64,000 bases of DNA from Monocercomonoides exilis (taxonomy: Eukaryota > Preaxostyla > Oxymonadida > Polymastigidae): positions 876,001-940,000 of the forward strand of contig LSRY02000038.1 in NCBI GenBank assembly GCA_001643675.2, in the 5' to 3' direction. Under the pieces are notes generated by a model. That model did not search any database, had not been told where the DNA came from, and worked only from the letters and a program-made list of their open reading frames with translations. Shown here piece by piece: positions 1 through 10,700 of this stretch (within the stretch, counting starts at the first letter, position 1; each line of letters opens with the position of its first letter). A program made the position numbers and the translations under genes.

Positions 1-888
1 TATTCATTTTCATTCATTTTTATTCATTTTTATTCATTTTTATTCGAATTATTTGAATGGATGAATGAATGAATAAGTGCAGAACTGTCAAGAGAAGAAA
101 TTGTTTTTATAATAATTGATTTTATTTTCATCATATTTTCTTTTTTTTTTTTTTCTTATTTTACCTATATTTATTTTATTTATTTATTTATTTATTGTTA
201 ACTTTTTATTTTTAATTTATTTAATTATTTTTGATGATGCGTTGTTTGATTTATTTGTTGGTTCGTTGATTAACCAGCTGACTGACTTATTGATTGATTG
301 ATTGATTTGATTGATTAATTGATTGAGCAGCTTTTAATTTTTGATTTTCTGATTTTTTATTTTTATTTTATTTTATTTTATTTTTCTTGAATTGTTAAAC
401 AATTTAATTTTGATATTTAAGCCCCGGTATCACACATTATTATACTGGCATTTTAAATATCTTTTATTTATTGTGAAAGTATTTGATATTGTTCTGGTTT
501 CTTTCTGATTTCAATCTCAAATTATAACTTTTTCTCAAAGTAGTTGTTTTTGTTTAATCTGTTTTTCATCCATTGTTTTTGATATGGCTACTTCTTTTCT
601 TTTCTTTTTGAATTACACTTTTTAATGGTTCATTTCTCATGATGCATTTGATCTTTGTATGAATTATCTAATAAATCTTGTTTTGTGAAATTAAGGAAGC
701 TTTGCTTTGAGCAAGCGATGTTTTACGTTTGCATATTTTTTTTTTTTTACAAAAATTGCTGTTAAGTTGTTAAAAATTAGTTTGAACAAAAATACTCAAC
801 ATTCAAAAGGATAAAAAGAAATGAAAGAAGGTATTTATCTATTCACACTTAAAAATGGAAAATGAAAATTATGTTAAATCTATGGACA
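1..888. other. AT-rich spacer with simple repeats
   Basis: No supportable gene. The first 50 bases are tandem copies of a 10-mer close to TATTCATTTT. GATT tetramers lie near 285-330 and TTTTA pentamers near 355-390. Short reading frames here are low-complexity Phe/Leu/Ile translations of AT-rich DNA. Confidence 0.7.
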
Positions 889-1590
889 TTACTGATCATA
901 TCCAAGAAGATCAAACATTAATTGATCTTCTTCAGATGGTGAAAGAGAGGATCTCTCTTCCCATGATGGTAGTTGAGGAGCATATGCAAAATCATCTTCG
1001 GTCGGAATCTTCAATTTCTTTACAAAATTCCAAGCTTTTTTTGCATGAGTCGTTGTTCTAAAGGAACTTTTATATTTGAACATCAAATATCCGTTTTTAT
1101 TGAAAACATATGTCGATCGGGGTTTTGTCTTAAATGGACCGTAAGGAACCTCCCAGGACGCAGCAACAGAGAAATCTGGATCTGCAAGAAGAGAAAATGA
1201 AATATTGTTTTCATTTGCAAAGTTGTGTTGATTTTCAGCTGTATCTCCAGTTATAGCCACGACTGTTGCTTTATGTTTTTCAAATTTTGAAACACGTTTC
1301 TGAAATGCTTTGGCTTCTTTTTTGCACGCGCCTAAAGAATTCCTTGAACAAAAATAAACAACAATAGGGCCATTTCCTTTGAAAGATGAAAAAGATGTTT
1401 CAGTATTATTTTGATTGAAAAGGGAAAAGTCCGGAGCAGGATCAGCAATCTCCAAACAGAAATTGTTTGTGAAGTGCAGTAACACAGCAAATAATGCAAT
1501 CATGCAATTGATGCTTCGATAATGTTCACTTCCGCAAAATGCATTCGCTACGAAAGTATTCCATTTTAGTAGATCATTCTTGAAAACCAT
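889..1590 (-). CDS. Peroxiredoxin, PrxQ/BCP-like (AhpC-TSA family)
   Basis: A 233-residue single-exon protein read from an ATG at 1590. Family knowledge: PrxQ enzymes reduce peroxides through a peroxidatic cysteine in a TPGCT-type motif. Seen: a thioredoxin-like core at about 48-195, starting PAPDF and FSLF, with VVYF at 77-80, the likely peroxidatic Cys89 in GACKKEAKAF, the ITGD strand near 113-116 and RSTYVF at 158-163, whose Arg suits the active site. The Thr usually three residues before the cysteine is absent and no resolving Cys follows at +5, so it is either a 1-Cys type or altered. Residues 30-46 (MIALFAVLLHF...) are hydrophobic and could be a signal or anchor segment, with Met30 as an alternative start. 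Glu/Asp-rich tail. It ends with TAA, 259 bp before the PLAC8 stop codon on the same strand. Confidence 0.8.
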   Translation of the reverse strand: MVFKNDLLKWNTFVANAFCGSEHYRSINCMIALFAVLLHFTNNFCLEIADPAPDFSLFNQNNTETSFSSFKGNGPIVVYFCSRNSLGACKKEAKAFQKRVSKFEKHKATVVAITGDTAENQHNFANENNISFSLLADPDFSVAASWEVPYGPFKTKPRSTYVFNKNGYLMFKYKSSFRTTTHAKKAWNFVKKLKIPTEDDFAYAPQLPSWEERSSLSPSEEDQLMFDLLGYDQ

Positions 1591-1849
1591 TATCAGAAGA
1601 TTTCTGTATTGGGCGGGGTAATTATTTCAAAGAAATAAAAAGAGGCCAACGCATTTTTATTTAATATTAAATCAAAATGCGATATGTAATTGTAAGAAGA
1701 GAAAAACACAATCAATAAATTTTAGAGGAAGAAATGTTCATAATTATTATTGTTGAAACATTCCAAATGAAGAAACAGAATAAATAAAATACTTTTCATA
1801 ATAACAATGAATTTCATCAGTAAAATAAAATTTTATAAAATATTAACTC

Positions 1850-2483
1850 TCAAATTCCGCCATCTCCTTGGAATGTTGGAACAAGAACACCTTCTTCTCT
1901 CTCTTTCAGTTCATGGGCATCTAAATTAATAAAAATAAAATAATTTTAAAAAATAATGCAAATAAATTTCTAATTGCAACAATATGCAAACCTTGCCAAA
2001 TTAAGCAAGGACCGCAAAACCAACTCATTAGAAATGTTGTCATTGTATTTATTGGTATGCGAAAACGTTCTGCAACGCTCTTGTGCAAAGAATATTCGCA
2101 ACACATCATGCAAAAGGTGGATGTGAAACAATTATCGAATGTGATTGATGGCTGTTGATGAAATCTTTTTCTATTCTCCATTAATTGATAAAAAGGAAAA
2201 ATGCATCCAAGCACTGAATAATTCATTCAATACAAAATAATATAACAAATTTGGAAGGTATAATCATATTAAAAGCAAATTGAATGCAAAAAAGAAGCGA
2301 ACCTCCTACTGATTTACAGACAGTACCAAAAGAAAAAGGGGTAGAATGCCAAAATGTGCCTTGGCTTGATGAACCACCCTGATTTTGAAGTGGTGACCTA
2401 TAAATATAAATTTTTGATATAACTTAAACAGAAAAAATAAATGTATACTGCTCGCTGTATCGTGTATCATCCGAAAAATCCAT
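1850..2483 (-). CDS. PLAC8-family cysteine-rich protein
   Basis: Four exons on the minus strand: 2449-2483, 2303-2397, 1992-2213 and 1850-1920. Introns are 51, 89 and 71 bp, starting GTATAC, GTTCGC and GTTTGC and ending TAG, CAG and TAG. The joined CDS is 423 nt (140 aa). Seen: the opening FWHSTPFSFG, then Cys-containing blocks around VCKSVG and LGCIFPF, NCFTSTFCMMC, an Arg/Ile segment (RFRIPI) and WFCGPCLIWQ, which together match the PLAC8 layout of paired Cys motifs ending in CxxC-like-Q. Family members are small membrane-associated proteins linked to metal handling or cell size; the substrate here cannot be told. Its start lies 231 bp from the divergent nucleolin-like gene, so the two probably share a promoter region. 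Confidence 0.85.
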
Positions 2484-2714
2484 GTGACGCGAAGTTCAGT
2501 CTTTGATCAAGAACGCCCAATTTTACGAACAAAATACTCTCGTTTTTTTGTGAAAAAAACAAAAAAATAACATAGTTGAAAATAAAATGTGATTTATACA
2601 GTAATATGATGTCTACGAAAATTTCAAAACAATTAATTACGATCATCTTCTCTATGTAATATGGTTATGTAATTTCTAAAAAATGGGTACAATTGGAATT
2701 TTGTGATCGTCATT
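2484..2714. promoter_or_regulatory. Shared divergent promoter region (PLAC8 / nucleolin-like)
   Basis: A 231-bp AT-rich interval between two divergent ATGs. Two promoters must be packed here if both gene models hold. I see no motif I can name with confidence. Confidence 0.4.
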
Positions 2715-4173
2715 ATGCCAAAAGACACCAAGACTCAAACACCGAAAAAACAAAAGCAAGAACAGCCAAAAACACCTGCAAAGCAAACAAAAGAGAAGAA
2801 AACTAAAAAGGAGGAGAAACTTGAAGAAGAATTGAACAACAAAAAAACAAAGACACCAAAGAAGGAACTAAAACCACAAAAAGAGGAACCAGAAGACAGC
2901 GACTCTGATGAGAGTGGATCTGAATCTTCATCTTCAGAAGAAGTTCCAAAAAAAACAACTACAAAGAAAAGTCAAGTCACACAAGTTGCTTCTGTGAAGA
3001 CTCCTTCTTCAAAGAGAGCAAAGAAAGACAGTGACGAAGAGGAAGACAGCGATGATGATAGTGATTCATCTGATGAATCTGAAAGTGAGGAAGAAAAGGC
3101 AAAACCAGCAAAAAAGGAAAACAAAAAGCAAGCTGCTAAAAAAGAAAGTGAAAGCGAGAGTGATAGTGATAGTGATAGTGATAGTGAAAGTGATAGCGAC
3201 AGCGACAGTGACAGTGATGAAGATGAGAAAAGTGATGAAAAATCTGAAGAATCATCAAAGAAATCCATTGAAGAAGAACCATCTGAATCACCTGCACCAT
3301 CCCCTGAACCAAAAGATAATGCCTCAGATGTTCCCAAAACTATTTCATATTTCAATTTGCCTTTTACCGTTACTGAGGAAGAATTTGAGGAATATGCCAA
3401 ATCATTTGGTGAAGTTGAGTTTGAGATTGATTTTATAAACATTTTTGTAAATTTATTCATTTATTTTTGATTGTTGTTTATTTAGATCATGCAAATTGGG
3501 TTATTTAGATGATGGACGTATGAGTGGATCTGCTGATGTTGTTTATGTTACATCTGAAGGAGCTCAAAATGCTCTCAATGCATCTGGAAATGAGTTAAAA
3601 GGAAGAGCAGTATATATCAGAGTTACAGGAACATCACGGGAGAGAAGTGGACCAAGAAGAGAAGGAGGCGGATTTGAACGAAGAGGCAGAGGAAGAGATG
3701 GAGGAGCGAACAGATCTGGTTTCAATCGTGAAGAGAGACCTTTGAGCGAGCCATCAAATACTCTGTTTGTTGCCAATATGTCTTTTGATTCCAACCAGGA
3801 CAGCTTGTATGATGCTTTCAAGGATTTCGAGCCAACAAGCACCAGAATCATCAATGACAGAGAGACAGGTAGACCGAAGGGCTATGGCTATGTTGAATTT
3901 GCAACAATTGATCAAGCCAAAGAAGCTCTTGACAACATGAAAGGAATGGAACTTGATGGAAGAAGAGTTCGTCTTGACTTTGCAAGTCCCAGACCAGAAG
4001 GAGGAAACGGTGGAAACAGAGGAGGATTTAGAGGAGGAGATAGACAGAGAAGAGGAGGTGGTGGAGGAAGAGGACGCGGGTTTGGTGGAAGAGGACGTGG
4101 ATTTGGCGGAAGAGGTGGAAGAGGAGGAGATAGTGGAGAAACCGGAAAAAGGGAAACATTTGGAGATGAGTAA
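2715..4173 (+). CDS. Nucleolin/Nsr1/Gar2-like RNA-binding protein
   Basis: Two exons, 2715-3418 and 3486-4173, with a 67-bp intron (GTTTGAG...TTTAG) inside the first RRM; the join gives 463 aa. The ATG at 2715 is chosen over an upstream GTG. Domain order: a Lys-rich N terminus, acidic-serine tracts (about 60-200, with a run of Asp-Ser repeats), RRM1 (about 205-280, RNP2-like ISYFNLPF, weak RNP1), RRM2 (about 325-405, RNP2 LFVANM and RNP1 KGYGYVEF), then an RGG/GGR tail. This is the acidic-RRM-RRM-RGG layout of yeast Nsr1 and Gar2, which act in nucleolar pre-rRNA processing and ribosome assembly, so a nucleolar role is inferred. The first stop is TAA, with a TGA three codons later. Confidence 0.88.
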
Positions 4174-4521
4174 AATGTTTGAGAAACTTACAATTTTATG
4201 AGCAATAAGAATGTATTTATTCTTTTTACATATGAAGCAAATAGAAATTTTGGAGTCTACAAATCACAGAATCCAATTTTTTTGCATGCTTCGTTCATTT
4301 CATCATTCACTTCAAAGTGTTTGAACAAATGAATGATAAAGCTTTTAATGTGTTATCCATTTCTTATTAATAACATATATGCTATTTATAATTTTAATTA
4401 CGAATAATTGGGTTTTGTTTTCTTTTTAAACAGAAATTAAAAAAAAAAAAAAAGATTTTTAAACTCCACAGAAGAATATAAAAGGAAACTAGTTTTCAGA
4501 TTTGCCTTTTCCTAATCATCT

Positions 4522-4578
<57 letters not shown>

Positions 4579-5523
4579 TTAATCAAACAAGTCTTTTCAT
4601 TTTTCAAAACGAACAAAACATCTGATGAGAAAAACTGGAATATCTGGAACAAAATATACCACTTCAGACATTTTCTTAGATAATTTTTGTTCTTTGTTTA
4701 CACGTTTTGTTTCGAAAAAATTGAATAAAATGTGTTCATTTGCTGAAAATCATGAAAAGTTACAAAATATATTACCATAACATCAATGTTGGTTGTTAAC
4801 AGTTTTGAAAATTCAATTTTTTTTAAAATCTGTGTAAATTTGATTATGTAACGAGTATGACAAATTTTTTATGATTTGTTTTATAAAATGCTTGAGAGTC
4901 ACTATTTCACCTCATTTTTGAAAATCAGTTCCTTCAGTTAATAATGTTTTCATGGAAATTAGTGAAAAGTCTAACATTAGTAAATATAAAATTTAGAAAG
5001 ACATCAAAAGATGGAATTTAACAACAAAAGTTCACAAAAAAAAAAGGCAACTTTCTTACAATAAATATGGTTTTCTATGCTTTGATAATTTCATTTTGTT
5101 TTGTTGAATGAAAAAAAGTAAAAAAAACATTGTAATTTTTTTTTTCAAAAGAATGACATTTGTTTTTAAGGATGTTTTTTAAACAACAAATAGATATAAA
5201 GTTTTATCAAGCAACATATGAAATGAACCAAAAAAGTTTTGTTGTTTTCTTTCTTAAAACATTGAATTTTTTTATGATGCGAGAATTTCTGCAAAGAGCA
5301 AAACACTGTGTGAATCAAATCATGTGAAAAATTTTAGTGCATCTCAATAATTGCAAAAAGCAATTGCATGAGATAGAAATATGACATTGATATTTGTTTA
5401 TGGCAAAATCTACTAATTATTGCTTCATTCGATCTCATTTCTGACACGTTGTCATTCAGGAATTATTGACTGAAGAAATATGATGAATATCTGAATCATC
5501 CATTTAGATATGAATTTTTAATA

Positions 5524-5973
5524 CAGTCAAAACCGGATATAATCACCTCGGATATAATCACATTCGTTTATTGTCACATTTTTTAATGCACCAACATTTT
5601 TGTCCAAATTTTCATTCATTTTTCATCGCATATAATCACAGGGCTGAAAATATATATTCACATTTTTCATTATAATGGGTAGATTTTTCATTGAAAAATC
5701 GATTTTTTGATCAATAATTTTAATTTTTCACTTTCACAAAAACGTGCTCAAATTAGTCAAAATAATGTGTATTTCTGATCAAAATTGTTCAAGTAAGTGA
5801 AAAAAGAGTATTTGTGTAGAATTTCCAAAAATAAAAAAACCGACACAAAATAAATTGTTTTATTTATCAATTTTTATTTTTTTCTGTGTTATGCAGCATC
5901 GGATGTGATCACAATCGGATATAGTCACAAAAAGTTGTGCAAAAACCGATGTGATTATATCCGATTTAGACTG
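5524..5973. mobile_element. 450-bp MITE, TA-flanked (copy 1)
   Basis: The termini are inverted repeats: CAGTCAAAACCGGATATAAT on the left and ATATCCGATTTAGACTG on the right. A TA dinucleotide flanks each end (5522-5523 and 5974-5975), as expected for Tc1/mariner/pogo-type insertion. Subterminal GGATATAATCAC-like motifs recur on both strands. No transposase frame, so it is non-autonomous. A second copy of the same length, in opposite orientation, lies at 63295-63744. Confidence 0.85.
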
Positions 5974-6496
5974 TACTAATTATTAAATGTTTTTTGATTT
6001 TTATTCCAGTGCAGATCTTCTTCCTGATTATAATTATGAAATTAGAAATATTCTTTCACTGAATTTTTTTGATATATATTTTCAATTCACTTTCTTCGTA
6101 AAAAATTAAAAATTCTGGACCAACAAAGGAATTCTAATTATGAATCACTTGTGTGATTATTTTTGAAATCATAACTTTTTTCGGAGAGTTGTTTATACAA
6201 ATGTTTTATTTCTTTTGAAATGAATACTTCATTAAAAAGAAAAAAGAACAATTATTGCTAAAAATCACAATGTTTGAAATTTTTTACATGAAAAAAATAT
6301 TTTCGAACAAAATTAAACTTTTCTGTGTTCATTTTTCAGCATTCAGAGCCGTATCAAAACAGAAAAAATTTTTTTTGTTGAAATATGATTTAATGAAGGT
6401 TCTCACATGAAAGAAAATTATTTTGTGAATAACTTTTTTAATTTAATTTTAATTAATTAATTAATTTTTTTTTGAATATGAACAATTCCAAGGATA

Positions 6497-6536
<40 letters not shown>

Positions 6537-7428
6537 TAACAATTACCCACACTTATTCTTGTAATTTTTAAATTGTAGATAGAACAATTCAAATCATTTT
6601 TCAGTTATTGAAACAATTAACTGAAAAAATGCAATGTGAAAAAAATTCCAAAAATTATTCTGATTTTATTCAAAAACTGAAAAAGAATGTTTTCATTTCC
6701 ATGAACAAATGATTGGGAAGAACTTTTTCTTTAACCATTGTATTAGTTGGACATTATCAAAATTTTCAACAACAAAAACAACTGCAATTTGAAAAAATGT
6801 TAAGATTGTTTTTTTTTTTCATTCAAAATAATAAGAATCAATCCAAAATCTAACCGGACTGATTCTTAATTTTTGCTTCAAAAAAATAACTCGGCTTTTG
6901 AGTGAAAGATTTTCGAACGATTTGGTTTTATTGTTACAAAAAAAAAATTCAAACATATTTCTTTTTAAATGTTTAATTCAATAAAAAAAATCAATTGCTC
7001 AAGTGAAATAATATGAAATATGTGGCAAAATTAGTTTTATTGAATTCAAATCTTTTGTTTTTATCATTCCAATTCAAACAATTTTTTATCGATATTTAAT
7101 TGCTCCTTGTTGAAAAAGATAAAACAGATCCAATTAACAAGCATGATTCAATTATTTGAAAATTTGTCTCACATTTGAATTTTTTAAAATTAATATTTTA
7201 TAATTAATTTATATTTTACGTAATAAAATCGAATTATTTCGTTGAAGTACTTGAAATGTATAAATGGATATCGAAAAGATCCTAACAAAAATTAGTCAAA
7301 GAAAACAAAAAATAATATATATCACAAAAGTTTAAACAAGAATTAAAATGAAATATCGAAGAAATTCAAATACAAAAATAATCATATAGTTTTCAAAAAA
7401 ACATAAACTTAAAAATATTCCTCTGATC

Positions 7429-7650
7429 TCATAATCGCTTATCATTACTCCCAACTTCATTTCTATTCGCTTTTATTTTATGTATCATTACAATCTGGAA
7501 TAAACCAGGTTGTAAAATTACACTTAATAAATCTCGACGAATGAAGTCTCCAAATTTCAACTGGAGGTTAGATAATTCTCCAACAGGATCATTAATGTAA
7601 AGTTTCATCATCGGAAGCCCAAAATTACTTAAATATAACAAACATACCAT
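7429..7650 (-). CDS. Short hypothetical ORF (doubtful)
   Basis: A 73-codon frame from an ATG at 7650, upstream of and divergent from CAND1. The residue mix (KLYINDP, LKFGDFIRRDLL) looks more like protein than the surrounding AT-rich frames, but I recognise no family. It might be the last exon of a spliced gene or a relic: a possible donor-like GTATGT follows the ATG, and the sequence upstream overlaps the CAND1 5' end. Confidence 0.3.
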   Translation of the reverse strand: MVCLLYLSNFGLPMMKLYINDPVGELSNLQLKFGDFIRRDLLSVILQPGLFQIVMIHKIKANRNEVGSNDKRL

Positions 7651-7728
7651 CCATTTCTCAATTCATGTTTTGATCTGACTTCCAATTTTCGAATTTCTTT
7701 TTCGAAGATATAAAGAAAGCTTCCTTAT

Positions 7729-10700
7729 ATGCCAGAAGATGATTTAAAGCCAATTTTAGGTATCTCTTTGTTGCAGTTATTTATTTTTGCGATGAGAATT
7801 GTTATGTAGATAATTTAAAGAATGTGGATCCTGACATTCAACTCCAAGGTCTGATTGATTTTCAGCGCAAGCTACAAGAAGAATCATTTAAAATGGGCGA
7901 GCAAGAAAATGAATTTGTATGAATGCAAAGAACCTTAGATGATTTGTACTTTATTATTCTTATTTGTTTTTTTCATTTCATTTTTTTAAAGATAACTACA
8001 ATTATCGAACGAGGGCAACAATCTAGTCTTGTTCAATCATTAGCATTTAACTGGTTTTATATTATATTATAGCTTTTGCGTTTTATTTTATTTTATTTTA
8101 TTTTTTTTGCTGTCAATTTTTAATACGAACAAGTTTGAGTTTGATTGTGAAAAAGAAAGTTTCTGAAAACTCTGTGAAAACAATAATCTCAAAGTATCTC
8201 GATCTAGCCAGAGCAATTATTCCTGAGCGGAGATCTGTTGGTGCTGCCGCTCTGAAAATTGTCATTGATCAAGGAAACTTTTCCTTTCGAGAAATAATTA
8301 CCCAAAATCTGCTTGAGCCATTAACAGACATGCTAGACATTTCAGACACGCAAACATTGGCACTAGATTTAATTACTGATTTGAGCAAGCGATTTGGGCA
8401 GGAGTTTCAAGACAAACAAGAGAAAATCGTGAAGAAACTTCTGAATTGCCTGTCAAATCCATCTGCCAACGTGAGGAAAAAGGGGATTGGGGCCATTGTA
8501 GCTCTGTCGCCCCATTTGAAGAAGGAGATCGTGTGTGATTTGCTGGACACTTCGATTTCTGCTGCCAATCACATGCCGCCGTCACGAGACGCATTCAGCC
8601 GGCTGAAACTGCTGACTCAAATATCGTATGCAAAGAAGAGAATAGAAATAATAATAATAATAATTGCTATATTTTTTATGTCCTTGTTATATTGATGTTT
8701 GTATTTTAATGAGATTATCATTGAAAGCTTTGAAATAATTGAGAGAAAAGAAGTGAAATGTACTGGTTTATTATTTTAATTAGATGGAAAAAAAATTTTT
8801 TTTGAAAGGAATTTTTTTCTTCGGCTTATTTTTAACTATTTTTTTTCATTTTCTTTGCATTTTTTATTTTTTAACTTCGTCATCCTTCTTATCCTCTTTC
8901 CTTCATCATCATCATCATTATCTTCTCCTTTAATTATTCTATCTTTTAACCCTTCATTCCCTTCTTCAGCACAACCCATCCATCAATTGTGAAACACAAG
9001 CCAGTCAAACTTCTCTTAACATTCTGTCTTCATTCTGTTCTTTCGCCTTCTGTTTTGACCAAAAAATTCAAAGAACCTTCTTCTTCTTCTTCTTCTTCTT
9101 CATTATCATCCACACTCACCATTTTATCACTTATTCAACAAGAATTACCTGAAATATCATCATCATCATCTTCTTCTTCTTCGTTCTCTTCTTCATTCTC
9201 ATCCTCAATCGATCTTTTCGAACCTCTTCGTCCGCATTGTTTGGAAGGCGTGAAGGCTGTTTTGGAGCATTTGAGCGCAGAAAACGGGAGGAAATGGATA
9301 GAAGTTGTATTAAGAACAGTTATTCCATGTGTGAGTTATGATACAGTCTATGGAGAAGAGGAGGAGGAGGAAGAAGAAGAAGAGAAGGAAGAAATAAAAG
9401 AAGGTGAAGGAGGAGATGAAGGAGAAGAGGAAAGCGAAGAAGACGATTTTAATTCTGTGAAAGTGAGTGACACAGAACTAGCAGTGTATGAGAAGGACAC
9501 GACAGAATATGCAGAAGAAGAAGACGATGAAGACGATGACGATCAATCGTGGAGGGTTCGGAAGGAAGCATTGAAATGCCTGGAGATTGTGGTGGAGAAG
9601 AGGCATACAACAGAAAGGGCTGTGATGGAGAAGGTGTTTCCAGTTGTGTGTGGGAGGGTGGAGAAGGAGCATGTGTCACAGACCTTGGAGGATGTGGTGA
9701 AGGTGCTAGGGGCTATTGTGAACAGGGTGAAGGAGGAAAGAGAGGGGGTGGAAGGAGAAAAATGGTGTGTTTAAATGAGAGAGAGAGAGAGAAAGTTTGT
9801 GTGTTTTGATTGATCTAATTTTTTTCATTTTCATTTTTTATTTTGGATTATGAATTAAATAAATTATGTATTTTTTTACATTAATTTATATTTTCATTTA
9901 ATTTTTTTAAATATTATTTATTTTTCTTTCTTTCTTCATATTTATATTAATATTTGCATATATATTTATCTTCCCTTTTTATTCCCATTCCCCCCTTTTC
10001 CAGTCTGCACATCCTCCGCACCCATCTCTACTCACTCACCCAGAAGCTCTGTTCTCGCCTGCTCTGCCGCAACATCCTCACACGCGCCGACATCCTCTCC
10101 CTCCTTTTTGAGCTCAACAGCATCGCCTCTCTCAACAAATACGGCTTTGGCCGCTGCTTCCCAATGATTGTGAAGGAGTCTTGTTTTCCCCTGTTGCACG
10201 GCGTGAAGCCAGGTGTGCTGGCGTCTGCTGCATTTCGCCTGCTCCACGCCATCCTCTCCACCCACCACCCGTTCCTGGTCAATGCACAGATCCCTTCTCT
10301 CTCTCATTTCTGCTCTGTCATGCTCAAACACTCAGACTCTTCTGTGATTGTCTCCACTTTCCAGATTGTCAGTGACATTGTCTCGTTTAGCTCTCCTTTC
10401 CCTTCCAAGACACTTGCCAAATATGCTCCTTCTCTTTGCACTTTATGTCGCAACACCCTCAGCACAGTGAATATCATTGAGCAGTCAGTGAAGGAGGCAG
10501 CACTGCATGCTGCAGGAGTTGTGTTGGAGAAGTGTGGGTGCTGTTTGGCAGACAAGGCAGTGGCAGAGTGTGTGAGGCTGATGCTGGACAAGACGAGGGA
10601 GTTGTCTCTCTGTGTTGTTGGTGGGAAAGCGCTTTGCTTGGCGATGATGAATGAGAAAGTGCAGAAGTGTCTCAGTTTGGAGGAAGTCGAAGGTTGTGGG

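Larger units (their letters stand above)
4174..7728. other. AT-rich intergenic region
   Basis: About 3.5 kb without a convincing gene apart from the doubtful short frame at 7429-7650. It contains a 55-bp poly-T run (4523-4577), a 32-bp poly-A run (6499-6530) and the 450-bp MITE at 5524-5973. Base composition is far more AT-rich than the neighbouring exons. Confidence 0.7.
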
